Assembly (NCBI GenBank): GCA_902491765.1
Contig: CABUIY010000009.1
Span: 19,259 to 83,258 of the forward strand
Length of the DNA: 64,000 nt
Origin: an uncultured Collinsella sp.
Lineage (GTDB): Bacteria; Actinomycetota; Coriobacteriia; Coriobacteriales; Coriobacteriaceae
Direction: 5' to 3'
The notes beneath the pieces were generated by a model. That model was given only the letters and a program-made list of their open reading frames with translations, was not told where the DNA came from and did not search any database. This document shows, in pieces, positions 52,593-61,268 of this stretch. Both the position numbers and the translations under genes were made by a program. How positions within the stretch are numbered: position 1 is the stretch's first letter; each line of letters opens with the position of its first letter.

Positions 52593-54005
52593 ATGGACGC
52601 AACCGCAATTATCCTCGCTGCCGGCGAGGGCACCCGCATGAAGTCGAACCACTGCAAGGTTTCGCACAAGATCCTGGGCAAGCCCATGGTTCAGTGGATC
52701 GTCGACGCCACCATCAAGGCCGGCTGCAGCCGCGTCGTGGTCGTCATCGGCAGCCACGCCGACGAGATGCGCGCCCTCATCGACGGCGCCTACGCCAACA
52801 GCGCCACCAAGGTCGAGTGCGTCGAGCAGACCGAGCGCCTGGGCACCGGTCACGCCGTGAAGGTCACGCTCGAGGCCTGCGGCATCACGCAAGGCCCCGT
52901 CGTCGTGCTCAACGGTGACCTGCCGCTCATCACCGCCGACACCGTCGCCAAGTTCGCGCAAACCGTCGCCACCGGCGAGCTCGCCTGCACCGTCATGGCC
53001 ATGACCCCGCCCGACCCCTTCGGCTACGGCCGTATCAAGCTGGGCGCCGATGGTCAGATCGAGCGTATCATCGAGCAGAAGGACTGCACGCCCGAGCAGG
53101 CCGCCACGCTGCTGGAGTGCAACGCCGGCTGCTACGCCTTTGACGGCGCGCAGCTCGCCGCCCACATCAACGAGATCGGCAACGACAACGCGCAATCCGA
53201 GTACTATCTGCCCGACATGCTCGAAATCCTCAAGGGTCACGGCCAGGTGGTCTCCATCTTCCACTGCGACGACTACCGCGACGGCCTGGGCGTCAACAGC
53301 CGCATTCAGCTCGCGCAGCTCGCCGCCATCGCGCGCGACCGCATCAACGAGCACTGGATGGCCGAGGGCGTCACGTTCATCGATCCCACGCAGGCCTGGA
53401 TCGGTCCCGATGCCGTCATCGGCCGCGACACCGTCGTGTGGCCGCAGACGCACCTGATCGGCCACGTCACCGTGGGCGAGGAGTGCCAGCTCGGCCCCAA
53501 CAGCCGCCTCACCGACACCACCGTCGGCAGCGGCTGCACCATCGATGAAACCATCGCCGTCGAGGCCGTCATCGAGAACGGCGTCGACTGCGGCCCGCGC
53601 GCCTACCTGCGCCCGGGCACCCATATGCTCGATGGCTCCAAGGCCGGCACGCACGTGGAGATCAAGAAGTCCACGATCGGCGAGGGCTCCAAGGTGCCGC
53701 ACCTGTCCTACATCGGCGATACCACCATGGGCTCCGGCGTCAACGTGGGCGCGGGCTCCATCACCTGCAACTACGATGGCGTACACAAGCACAAGACCGT
53801 CATCGGCAAGGATGCCTTCATCGGCTCCGACACCATGATGGTCGCGCCCGCCCAGATTGGCGACGGCGCGCTCGTGGCCGCCGGCTCCGTCATCACCGAG
53901 CCGGTCCCGGCAGACGCACTTGGCCTGGGTCGTGCCCGCCAGGTAAATATTGAGGGCTGGGCCGCCGATTATCGCCGCCGTCTGCACGAGGACGACGAGG
54001 TATAA
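52593..54005 (+). CDS. glmU: Bifunctional N-acetylglucosamine-1-P uridyltransferase / glucosamine-1-P acetyltransferase
   Basis: 470 residues. The nucleotidyltransferase domain (1-about 230) has LAAGEGTRMKS, GTGHAV, NGDLPL and NAGCYAF. The left-handed beta-helix acetyltransferase domain (about 250-460) has hexapeptide repeats, RPGTHM, HVEIKKS, NYDG and GSDTMMVAP. It makes UDP-GlcNAc for peptidoglycan. AGGAGATCAC precedes the ATG at 52593; the frame's upstream extension is non-coding. A terminator follows. Confidence 0.95.
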   Translation: MDATAIILAAGEGTRMKSNHCKVSHKILGKPMVQWIVDATIKAGCSRVVVVIGSHADEMRALIDGAYANSATKVECVEQTERLGTGHAVKVTLEACGITQGPVVVLNGDLPLITADTVAKFAQTVATGELACTVMAMTPPDPFGYGRIKLGADGQIERIIEQKDCTPEQAATLLECNAGCYAFDGAQLAAHINEIGNDNAQSEYYLPDMLEILKGHGQVVSIFHCDDYRDGLGVNSRIQLAQLAAIARDRINEHWMAEGVTFIDPTQAWIGPDAVIGRDTVVWPQTHLIGHVTVGEECQLGPNSRLTDTTVGSGCTIDETIAVEAVIENGVDCGPRAYLRPGTHMLDGSKAGTHVEIKKSTIGEGSKVPHLSYIGDTTMGSGVNVGAGSITCNYDGVHKHKTVIGKDAFIGSDTMMVAPAQIGDGALVAAGSVITEPVPADALGLGRARQVNIEGWAADYRRRLHEDDEV

Positions 54006-54022
54006 CGTTTTACCAAGCATCT

Positions 54023-54056
54023 AAGGAGCTGTTCCCATGGGGGCGGCTCCTTTTTT
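54023..54056 (+). terminator. Terminator of glmU
   Basis: AAGGAGC pairs with GCTCCTT around a 16-nt loop, followed by TTTTTT, 18 nt after the stop. Confidence 0.85.
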
Positions 54057-54197
54057 CTATCGTGACCTGCGCGACAGGATGAGTGGTCGGTTCGTGTCCG
54101 TTGACGGTAAAGACGTTATCAAGACCCGATTAACCCCGTCGCGCGGTTACAATGCAACAAGGCATCTATATGGCATTCGATATAAAGGAGAAGGGTA

Positions 54198-55184
54198 ATG
54201 CCGATTAATGATCCCGAGAAGTCGGAGAATATGCGCAAGTCCATCCGCGTGTATTCCGGTTCCTCCAACCGTCCCCTCGCTCAGAAGATCGCTGAGTACC
54301 TTGGGGTCGAGCTTTCGGGCCTTACGCTAAAGCAGTTCGCCAACGGTGAGATTTACGCCCGCTACGACGAGACCGTCCGCGGCGCCGACGTCTTCCTGAT
54401 TCAGTCCGTGGCCGGCGGCAACGTCAATGACATGCTCATGGAGCTGCTCATCGCCACCGACGCTGCCAAGCGCGCATCCGCCCGCTCCATCACCGCCGTT
54501 ATCACCCACTACGGCTATGCCCGCCAGGACCGCAAGGCCGGCCCGCGCGAGCCCATCACCGCCCGCCTCGTCGCCAACCTGCTCGAGCGCGCCGGCGTCA
54601 ACCGCATCATCACCCTCGACCTGCACCAGGGTCAGATCCAGGGCTTCTTTGATATCCCGGTTAACCACCTGTCCGCGCTGCCGCTGTTTGGCCAGTACTA
54701 CAACGACATGCACTTCGACACCGACAACCTGGTTGTCGTCTCCCCCGACGTGGGTCGTGCCAAGGCCGCCAAAAAGCTGTCCGACATGCTCGGCTGCGAC
54801 CTGGCCATCGCCCACAAGGGCCGTCCGCGCCACAACGCCGCCGAGGTCATGGGCATCATCGGTGACATCAAGGGCAAGACCTGCATCATCAATGACGACA
54901 TGATCGACACCGCTGGCACCCTGTGCGCCAACGTCAAGGAGCTCAAGGCTATGGGCGCTGGCGATATCTACGTCTGCGCCACCCACGGTATCTTCTCCGG
55001 TCCGGCCATCGAGCGTCTGAACGACGCCCCGATCGTCGAGTGCCTCGTCACCGACGCCATTCCCGTCGAGGTCGGCGGCAAGATCAAGACCATCTCGGTC
55101 GCCGAGGAGTTCGCTCAGGCCATCTCCGCCGTTTACCACGAGGAGCCCGTCTCCACGCTCGTCGGCGGCGACTTCGCGCTGTAA
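54198..55184 (+). CDS. prs: Ribose-phosphate pyrophosphokinase (PRPP synthase)
   Basis: 328 residues. It makes PRPP from ribose-5-phosphate and ATP. Visible signatures: FANGEIYARYDETVRG, HYGYARQDRK, LDLHQGQIQGFF, VSPDVGRAKAAKKL and the PRPP-binding INDDMIDTAGTL. AAAGGAG lies 7 nt before the ATG. TACAAT at 54148-54153 may be its -10 box. It follows glmU in the common actinobacterial order and ends in a strong terminator. Confidence 0.95.
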   Translation: MPINDPEKSENMRKSIRVYSGSSNRPLAQKIAEYLGVELSGLTLKQFANGEIYARYDETVRGADVFLIQSVAGGNVNDMLMELLIATDAAKRASARSITAVITHYGYARQDRKAGPREPITARLVANLLERAGVNRIITLDLHQGQIQGFFDIPVNHLSALPLFGQYYNDMHFDTDNLVVVSPDVGRAKAAKKLSDMLGCDLAIAHKGRPRHNAAEVMGIIGDIKGKTCIINDDMIDTAGTLCANVKELKAMGAGDIYVCATHGIFSGPAIERLNDAPIVECLVTDAIPVEVGGKIKTISVAEEFAQAISAVYHEEPVSTLVGGDFAL

Positions 55185-55217
55185 TCCAGCGTGCATCTCA
55201 TCATCTTTGGTGTTTTT

Positions 55218-55249
55218 AAAGGGTCGGAAGCTCGCTTCCGACCCTTTTT
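55218..55249 (+). terminator. Terminator of prs
   Basis: AAAGGGTCGGAAGC pairs with GCTTCCGACCCTTT around two bases, then a T-run. Confidence 0.92.
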
Positions 55250-55270
55250 CTACCCCTCGACAACCTTCCC

Positions 55271-55463
55271 TGGACAATTAGTTCAGATACGTATTTTTTT
55301 AAAGCTCCAAAGGCCGTTCTGAGCTCCCCGGCGAACGCCATACTGCCCAAAGCTCATCGCTTTCGAGTACGACCGCCGCATATTTACCCTCAAATCGCCC
55401 TAGAAAGCCCTTAGAAACGCCTCGAACGCCCGCCGTCTTATACGTATCTGAACTAACTGTCCA
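55271..55463. repeat. Long inverted repeat, family TGGACAGTTAGTTCAGAT, copy 1
   Basis: The arm at 55271-55293 (TGGACAATTAGTTCAGATAC...) faces 55441-55463 with 22 of 23 matches. The centre of about 147 nt has no gene. It lies between prs and the nuclease-like orphan. The remaining DNA up to 55626 shows no further structure. Confidence 0.85.
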
Positions 55464-55626
55464 GTAGCTATCGTCAACCTTCGCGGCAGAGCTCAATTTC
55501 CTGCAATCCCCTCAACCGATTCCACCGATTTCATAACACCCAGCCGTTCATGGCGCGCAGCGCCCCGCTGAGCGAAAAGAACGGTATGGCGGTCGCATTC
55601 TGCCGCCAACTTAGTACGTTATAGCT

Positions 55627-56754
55627 ATGACGACCGTGATTTCACATCTCTCCGCCCTCCGCGCAATTCGTCGCGCACGACGGGCGTACTCTGCCCTACC
55701 CTGGGACTCCGTTGATAGCGAACAGCAAGCACAGGCCTTGGCTGGCTGCATTCCCAACAATGACGCGATAGACTTTGGCGCACTTTCGATACTCGACGCC
55801 TGGAATGAAGATGATTCCGAACTGCTCGATCTTCTCGTTTCAAACGAAGACAACAGGCGCCCCGACAAGCGACTTCTTCAGCATATTCTCTCCACTCCTC
55901 TTCCTGAAGGTGCAATTATGCACGTCGAGGCCGACATCTACGCAACGTCTCCTGCCATGACAGCCATGCTTTGTTCCAAAAATGAATCAGTCGCCAAAAC
56001 CTTGATGCTCCTTATGGAGCTGCTCGGAACCTACTCACTTCCGCCCGAGGCAACTTACCCCATCGCCTACGACGACACGTGGCCCAAGGCCAACAGCTTC
56101 GAAGCGATGGACGACCTCGATTGCCAGGGCGACCAACCGACACCCGAAAAGCCAGCCGAAACACGCTACGAACAGGCACACTATAGATGCGAACCCGCTA
56201 CAACCATCGAAGAACTCGAGGCAGTCGCACGGTTTGCCAAAAGTAGTTCCTACGCCTCGTTTCGTACGGCTGTCAAACTCGCCCGGGCCGGATCCGCATC
56301 CCCAGCGGAATCATTGATGTTCGCCGTCCTGGGCGCGCCCATGCGCTTTGGCGGATTCGGGTGTTGCAGTTTGCCCATGGGAGGCCTGCTGCTCAACTAT
56401 CGTGTCGATTTCGACACCCTTGCGGTCAACATGTCCTCGGGCATCCCCTACGCCATCTGCGACTTATATTGCCCGGCCGCCGGAATCGACAACGAATACA
56501 ACGGAATTGGACATGAGCTTCAAAACGCCCGCATCCACGATGGCAGTCGCAACAATGGCCTTAAAGCCATGGGTATCCACGTCCTGGTTATCAATCGTGA
56601 CCAAATGAAGGACCTTGTTGCACTCGAAGCCTTCGCCCAGACGATGCATCGACTTGCGGGGGTTCGATTCCGCTACCGCATCAAGGGTTATCGCAAGCGT
56701 CAGGCTGCCTGGCTCAACGCCCTGCGGGCCGGAATCGGCCTCGCGCCGGTCTAA
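55627..56754 (+). CDS. Orphan protein with Vsr/DUF559-like (PD-(D/E)xK-type) C-terminal domain
   Basis: 375 residues. The N-terminal half (1-190) is not recognised. Residues about 195-350 resemble the endonuclease-like domain of actinobacterial AbiEi/DUF559 proteins: ESLMFAVLG (E228), CDLYCP (D279), IDNEYNGIGHE (E290, H296), HDGSRNNGLKAMG (D305, R308) and IHVLVINRDQM. This pattern fits a PD-(D/E)xK or Vsr fold, with Asn at the usual Lys/Asp position. No partner antitoxin gene is adjacent. There is no clear ribosome-binding site before the ATG, and a TTATAG element just upstream suggests a leaderless start. Two inverted repeats of one family bracket the gene. Function is inferred. Confidence 0.6.
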   Translation: MTTVISHLSALRAIRRARRAYSALPWDSVDSEQQAQALAGCIPNNDAIDFGALSILDAWNEDDSELLDLLVSNEDNRRPDKRLLQHILSTPLPEGAIMHVEADIYATSPAMTAMLCSKNESVAKTLMLLMELLGTYSLPPEATYPIAYDDTWPKANSFEAMDDLDCQGDQPTPEKPAETRYEQAHYRCEPATTIEELEAVARFAKSSSYASFRTAVKLARAGSASPAESLMFAVLGAPMRFGGFGCCSLPMGGLLLNYRVDFDTLAVNMSSGIPYAICDLYCPAAGIDNEYNGIGHELQNARIHDGSRNNGLKAMGIHVLVINRDQMKDLVALEAFAQTMHRLAGVRFRYRIKGYRKRQAAWLNALRAGIGLAPV

Positions 56755-56785
56755 AAGACTTTTACCCAGTGTTACCTAGCATGGC

Positions 56786-56988
56786 TGGACAGTTAGTTCA
56801 GATTTGTATAAAAAGACGGCTAATATCGAGGTAGTTTGCCGCCATCCCGGCGCCAGTCACCTCATTTGAAGACTCGAAAGATCTGAAATAGCGCAAAATG
56901 TGCTCCCCAAAGCGCCGTGGCAGTTCCGCGGTCCCAATTTTGACAGTCAAAGACCTCTTGGTTTATACAAATCTGAACTAACTGTCCA
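56786..56988. repeat. Long inverted repeat, family TGGACAGTTAGTTCAGAT, copy 2
   Basis: The arm at 56786-56812 (TGGACAGTTAGTTCAGATTT...) is perfectly complementary to 56962-56988 (27 nt). The 149-nt centre holds no gene. The outer 18 nt match copy 1 at 55271-55463, on the other side of the nuclease-like orphan. Confidence 0.88.
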
Positions 56989-57102
56989 CCCCGGCTTCTG
57001 ACGACTGCCCAAACGCCCTCATACAGCCTCAATCACCCGCCATTTGACAGCAGCAACGGGGTCGCTCACCATAGCAGGCGACAAATCAACGAAAGGATGA
57101 AC

Positions 57103-57732
57103 ATGGCAGCTGCACAGCCGCTTAAGATTCGCATGGTTGCCGGACTTGGCAACCCTGGCGAGGAATATGCCGAGACCCGTCACAACGCTGGTTTCAAAGC
57201 AATCGACGAGCTGGCCCGTCAGGCCGGCGTCACGTACTGGAAAAACCAAGCAGGCGCCGAGATCGCGCTCATCAACATCAACGATCCCGAGGAAGAGGGC
57301 GGCAAGCGCCAGATTGTACTGGTCAAGCCGCAGTCGTACATGAACACCTCGGGCGGGCCCATCTCCAAACTCTGCCGCGAGTACAAGATCAAGGCCGAGG
57401 AGCTGCTCGTCATCCACGACGAGCTCGATATTCCCGCCGGCGACGTGCGTGTTAAGGTGGGCGGCGGCCATGCCGGTCACAACGGCCTGCGTTCCATCAT
57501 CGATAAGATGGGCAGCCGCGACTTCAGCCGCATCCGCACCGGCATCGGCAACCCTCCCGGCAAGATGGCCGTCGCCGACTACGTGCTTAAGCAGCTGCGC
57601 GCCCGCGAGGCCGAGGATTTCCAGGACACCTGCGCCCGCGCGGCCGACGCCGCCGGCCTGGCGATTGTGCACGGCGTAGTCTATGCTCGCGACCATGTCA
57701 ACGGCGCCGCCTCCGCCAACGGCAAGCACTAA
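57103..57732 (+). CDS. pth: Peptidyl-tRNA hydrolase
   Basis: 209 residues. It recycles peptidyl-tRNA released by stalled ribosomes. Catalytic and binding residues are intact: GLGNPG (Asn), TRHNAG (catalytic His), KPQSYMN, HDELDIPAG (Asp) and GGGHAGHNGLRSI (Asn). Two ATGs are close together. The second (57103) has AAAGG at proper spacing, while the first overlaps it. It follows glmU and prs in a conserved order, interrupted here by the orphan gene and its flanking repeats. Confidence 0.94.
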   Translation: MAAAQPLKIRMVAGLGNPGEEYAETRHNAGFKAIDELARQAGVTYWKNQAGAEIALININDPEEEGGKRQIVLVKPQSYMNTSGGPISKLCREYKIKAEELLVIHDELDIPAGDVRVKVGGGHAGHNGLRSIIDKMGSRDFSRIRTGIGNPPGKMAVADYVLKQLRAREAEDFQDTCARAADAAGLAIVHGVVYARDHVNGAASANGKH

Positions 57733-57743
57733 AACCTACTATT

Positions 57744-57922
57744 TAGGGACAGGGTTATTTTGGCAGGTTTTATCTACGGAAACGCCATGACAGCCGCGCC
57801 GTAATAAACCCTGTGCCGCCATACATATGCAGCGCCCCAAAGGGGGCCGGCCTCATCACAACCCGAGGCCGGCCCCTTTGCCGTTTTGCCTGATAAGGCT
57901 GACCAAAATAAACCTGCCCCTA
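57744..57922. repeat. Nested inverted repeat with strong inner hairpin
   Basis: TAGGGACAGGGTTATTTTGG (57744-57763) faces 57903-57922 with 18 of 20 matches. Inside, GGGGCCGGCCTC faces GAGGCCGGCCCC (57839-57879). It fills the gap between pth and the NfnA-like gene and may terminate pth. The remaining DNA up to 58105 shows only a promoter-like TATAAT near 57994. Confidence 0.8.
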
Positions 57923-58105
57923 TTTGGTAGGCCAAAGTGGATAAACCCTGCTCCCACCTGCCAAAGACACACGTAAGCGACATGTCCATGAGGGTATAAT
58001 TTGCACCGTATGTCTGCACAACGCCTGTGCGCGTACGGTTTTATTCGGGCTACCGTCCATTTCCGTGGAGGCACGGTTCGGCGGCCCTAACAAGAGAGGG
58101 GTTCT

Positions 58106-58945
58106 ATGTATAAGATCCTGGAGAAGACGCAGTTCTCGGAGAAGGTGTTCAAGTTCCGCATCGAGGCGCCTGCAATCGCCAAGCATGCGCACGCTGGACA
58201 GTTCCTCATGGTTCGCGCCAACGAGACGGGCGAGCGCGTCCCGTTTACCCTGGCCGGCTGGAACGGTGACGAGGGCTGGGTCGAGTTCATCTTCATGGTG
58301 ATCGGCAAGACCACCGAGATGCTTTCCACCTACGAGGCCGGCGAGTCGCTGCGCGACGTCGTGGGCCCGCTGGGCGTTCCCACCGAGATGGCCGAGGGCC
58401 CCTGCGCCGTCATTGGCGGCGGCGTTGGCCTGGCAATTGCCTTCCCGGTCGCCAAGCACCTGGTCGAGACCGGCCACGAGGTGCACGCCATCATGGGCGC
58501 CCGCACCAAGGACCTCCTGCTCATGGAGGACCAGTTCCGCGAGCTCCTCGACGAGGACCACATCCACATCACTACCGACGACGGTTCCTACGGCGAGCAG
58601 GGCGTTGTAACCGCTCCGCTGGAGCGCCTGCTGCAGGACAAGGCCGTGAGCCAGGTCTTCTGCGTCGGCCCCGTTCCGATGATGAAGTTCTCGACCCTCA
58701 CCGCCCAGAAGTACGACACCCCCATCACCGCGTCCCTCAACCCCATCATGGTTGACGGCACCGGTATGTGCGGCTGCTGCCGCGTCGAGGTGGGCGGCGT
58801 GACCAAGTTCGCTTGCGTCGACGGCCCCGATTTCGATGCCACCCTGGTCGACTGGGATGACCTTCGTGCCCGCCAGGCCGCTTACCGTTCCGAAGAGGGC
58901 GCGTCCCTCAAGGCCTATGAGGAAAAGAGCTGCGCATGCCACTAG
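58106..58945 (+). CDS. NfnA-like FAD/[2Fe-2S] subunit (NADH-dependent ferredoxin:NADP+ oxidoreductase)
   Basis: 279 residues of the PyrK/sulfide-dehydrogenase-type family. FAD-binding RVPFTLAG, NAD-binding IGGGVGLAIAFPVAKHL and the C-terminal [2Fe-2S] cysteines in DGTGMCGCCRVEVGG plus a later cysteine are present. With the next gene, which it overlaps by 10 nt, it forms the NfnAB pair that bifurcates electrons between NADPH, NAD+ and ferredoxin. An alternative reading as an accessory of a ferredoxin-dependent glutamate synthase is less likely with no large GltB present. Confidence 0.87.
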   Translation: MYKILEKTQFSEKVFKFRIEAPAIAKHAHAGQFLMVRANETGERVPFTLAGWNGDEGWVEFIFMVIGKTTEMLSTYEAGESLRDVVGPLGVPTEMAEGPCAVIGGGVGLAIAFPVAKHLVETGHEVHAIMGARTKDLLLMEDQFRELLDEDHIHITTDDGSYGEQGVVTAPLERLLQDKAVSQVFCVGPVPMMKFSTLTAQKYDTPITASLNPIMVDGTGMCGCCRVEVGGVTKFACVDGPDFDATLVDWDDLRARQAAYRSEEGASLKAYEEKSCACH

Positions 58946-60345
58946 TTAACGGTCGTTTCGTTGCCGATATGAAGTCGCCCCGCACCCCCGATAACGAGGA
59001 GCCGGCTGCCGAGCGCGCCTGCGACTTCCGCCCCGTCGACAAGGGCTTCACCGAGGAGATGGCGCTGGCCGAGGCCGAGCGCTGCCTCAACTGCAAGAAG
59101 CCGTTCTGTGTTGAGGGCTGCCCCGTCAACATCAACATCCCCCGCTTTATCGAGCAGATCCGCGCGAAGGACTTCGGCGGCGCCCTCGATACCATCCGCG
59201 AGGACTCCATGCTTCCCGCCATCTGCGGCCGCGTCTGCCCGCAGGAGAACCAGTGCGAGGGTAAGTGCATCCGCGGTAAGAAGTCCGAGCCCGTGGCCAT
59301 CGGCCAGCTCGAGCGCTTCCTGGGTGACCGCCCCGAGCTCGCCTCCACGCCCAAGATGGCTCCCAAGAACGGCAAGAAGGTCGCCGTCGTCGGCTCTGGC
59401 CCGTCCGGCATCACCTGCGCCGGCGAGCTCGCCCGCAACGGCTTTGACGTCACCGTCTTTGAGGCCTTCTTCACCGGCGGCGGCGTGCTGGTCTACGGCA
59501 TCCCCGAGTTCCGTCTGCCCAAGGCAGTCGTCAAGCGCGAGATTGACGGCCTGGAGGACATGGGCGTCAAGTTTGAGTACAACTCCGTCGTGGGCAACAT
59601 GGCCACGGCCGAGGAGCTGTTCGAGCAGGGCTTCGACGCCATCTACGTGGCGACCGGCGCTGGCCTGCCCAAGTTCCTCAACGTCCCCGGCGAGAACCTG
59701 CCCAACGTCTTCTTCGCTAACGAGTACCTCACCCGCGTGAACCTGATGAAGGCCAACAAGTTCCCCGAGTACGACACCCCCACCAAGCACGGCAAGAACG
59801 TCGTCGTCTTTGGTGGCGGCAACGTGGCTATGGACGCCGTCCGTACCGCCAAGCGCCTGGGCGCCGAGCACGCCATCATCGCCTACCGTCGTACCGAGGA
59901 CGAGATGCCCTGCCGTCGCGCCGAGCTGCACCATGCCAAGGCCGAGGGCGTCGAGGTTCTGCCGCTCGTTTCCCCGCTCGAGTTTGTCGCTGGCGAGGAC
60001 GGCTCCGTGTGCGCCGTCAAGGTCCAGAAGATGGAGCTCGGCGAGCCTGACGAGTCCGGCCGCCGTCGTCCGGTGCCCATCGAGGGCGCCATCGAGGAGA
60101 TCCCCTGCGACGTCGCGATCTCGGCTATCGGCACCAACGCCAACCCCTTCGCTGCCAAGATCGGCGGCAAGATGGAGCTCAACAAGTGGGGCTACATCGT
60201 CGCCGACGAGGAGACCGGCCAGACCACCGATCCCCGCATCTGGGCCGGCGGCGACATCGTCACCGGTGCCGCTACGGTCATTCTGGCGATGGGCGCCGGC
60301 AAGAAGGCCGCCGCTTCGATCACCAAGAGCCTGCTGGGCGAGTAA
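58936..60345 (+). CDS. NfnB-like / GltD-type FAD-NADP oxidoreductase with Fe-S clusters
   Basis: 469 residues. N-terminal cysteine clusters (CLNCKKPFCVEGCPV, CGRVCPQENQCEGKC) hold two [4Fe-4S] centres. Rossmann motifs VVGSGPSGITCAGELA (FAD) and VVFGGGNVAMDAVRTAKRL (NADP) follow, then GGDIVTGAATVILAMGAGKKAA at the C-terminus. The GltD/NfnB architecture is complete. The start overlaps nfnA. In an anaerobe with an Ech hydrogenase this would connect the ferredoxin, NADH and NADPH pools. Annotated in many genomes as gltA. Confidence 0.88.
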   Translation: MPLVNGRFVADMKSPRTPDNEEPAAERACDFRPVDKGFTEEMALAEAERCLNCKKPFCVEGCPVNINIPRFIEQIRAKDFGGALDTIREDSMLPAICGRVCPQENQCEGKCIRGKKSEPVAIGQLERFLGDRPELASTPKMAPKNGKKVAVVGSGPSGITCAGELARNGFDVTVFEAFFTGGGVLVYGIPEFRLPKAVVKREIDGLEDMGVKFEYNSVVGNMATAEELFEQGFDAIYVATGAGLPKFLNVPGENLPNVFFANEYLTRVNLMKANKFPEYDTPTKHGKNVVVFGGGNVAMDAVRTAKRLGAEHAIIAYRRTEDEMPCRRAELHHAKAEGVEVLPLVSPLEFVAGEDGSVCAVKVQKMELGEPDESGRRRPVPIEGAIEEIPCDVAISAIGTNANPFAAKIGGKMELNKWGYIVADEETGQTTDPRIWAGGDIVTGAATVILAMGAGKKAAASITKSLLGE

Positions 60346-60373
60346 TCACCATCAGCGTTAGCCACCAAACGGC

Positions 60374-60413
60374 AAAGTCCCCGTCGAGCACACGCCCGGC
60401 GGGGACTTTTTCT
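60374..60413 (+). terminator. Terminator of the nfnAB operon
   Basis: AAAGTCCCCG pairs with CGGGGACTTT across a loop, followed by TTTTTC, 28 nt after the stop. A second element with a CAAAGGTGCCTGTCCCCTTTG hairpin (60440-60460), part of the GGGGAC family, follows toward the convergent gene. Confidence 0.85.
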
Positions 60414-60472
60414 ATACCGGCCGCCCAAACCACAGCAAAGGTGCCTGTCCCCTTTGTGGTGGTTTTGGTCGG

Positions 60473-61096
60473 CTAGCCTTCGAGCTGCGCTACTTTGTAG
60501 CGGTAGGCGGCGGCGATGACGTCTTTGCAGCCCTCGCGGCCCAGCTTGGCGCGGTTGACGACGATGTCTTTGCCGCTCGTCATCTTCCACTTGCCGGCAC
60601 TGTAGCGCTTATAGAACGCCTCGCGCGCCTTCTGCTGCTGCTTGACCAGCTTGGCGCCCTTCTTTTTGTTAAGACCGCGCTTCTTGCGCACGATCTCGAC
60701 GCGGTCCTCAAAGGGAGCGGTCACCAATACGGCAATGTGGTTGGGGTTGTTACGCAGCAGGTAATCGGACAGGCGGCCTTCGATAATGCAGCTCTCGGTC
60801 TCACCCAGATCCAAAATCACCTGGCTCATCTTTTGGAACAACTTGTCCGAGTACGAACGGGCATCGTAGCGGTCGGGCAGAAACGCCATGTTCTCCACGG
60901 CCAGGCGCTCGTCGTAGGCGGCCATCTTGTCGAGCGACTCGCCCGCGCGCAGCGACGCACGCACCAGCAGCTCGTTATCGTACAGCGGAATCCCCAACTC
61001 GTCGGCAAGCATGCGACCAATCTCGTGGCCCTCGGCGCCAAAGTCGCGCGCGATGGTAATGACCACAGGATTCTTCTTGTTCTCCAGATCGCTCAT
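60473..61096 (-). CDS. Cytidylate kinase-like family protein
   Basis: 207 residues. The frame matches the cytidylate-kinase-like family: VITIARDFGAEGHEIGRMLAD at the P-loop, LYDNELL, IEGRLSDYLL, and a basic segment GLNKKKGAKLVKQQQKAR. The P-loop lacks the usual GxGGK/RE pattern (here GAEGHE), as often in this family, whose true substrate is unsettled. It stands between two convergent or divergent intergenic repeat regions. Confidence 0.8.
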   Translation of the reverse strand: MSDLENKKNPVVITIARDFGAEGHEIGRMLADELGIPLYDNELLVRASLRAGESLDKMAAYDERLAVENMAFLPDRYDARSYSDKLFQKMSQVILDLGETESCIIEGRLSDYLLRNNPNHIAVLVTAPFEDRVEIVRKKRGLNKKKGAKLVKQQQKAREAFYKRYSAGKWKMTSGKDIVVNRAKLGREGCKDVIAAAYRYKVAQLEG

Positions 61097-61160
61097 CGCG
61101 ATTCCTTTCTAACAAATGAGAAATAGGCGATTCCTGATTCTCATTTTGTCACTTACGACC

Positions 61161-61268
61161 GTCCTGGTTTCCCAAGTGCGGCAGATTGCCCCGAAAGAGG
61201 AGCGCCGCGTACTAAATGTACGCAAGCGACGATTGAGGGGCAAGATGCCGTGCTTGGGGAAGCAGGAC
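61161..61268. repeat. Imperfect long inverted repeat at the end of the amino-acid ABC operon
   Basis: The segment at 61161-61192 (GTCCTGGTTTCCCAAGTGCG...) faces 61237-61268 with about 26 of 32 matches. The centre contains GCGTAC-TAAAT-GTACGC. The right end touches the permease stop codon, so it may act as the operon's 3' structure. Confidence 0.7.

Noticed and set aside
55271..56988. Ordinary insertion sequence
   Set aside because: There is no DDE or HUH transposase motif in the enclosed protein. Each border is itself a closed inverted repeat, unlike single IS ends. A mobile unit of another kind remains possible.
58106..60345. Glutamate synthase (GltBD)
   Set aside because: The large GltB subunit is missing, and the first gene is a PyrK-like [2Fe-2S] flavoprotein, which fits NfnAB better.
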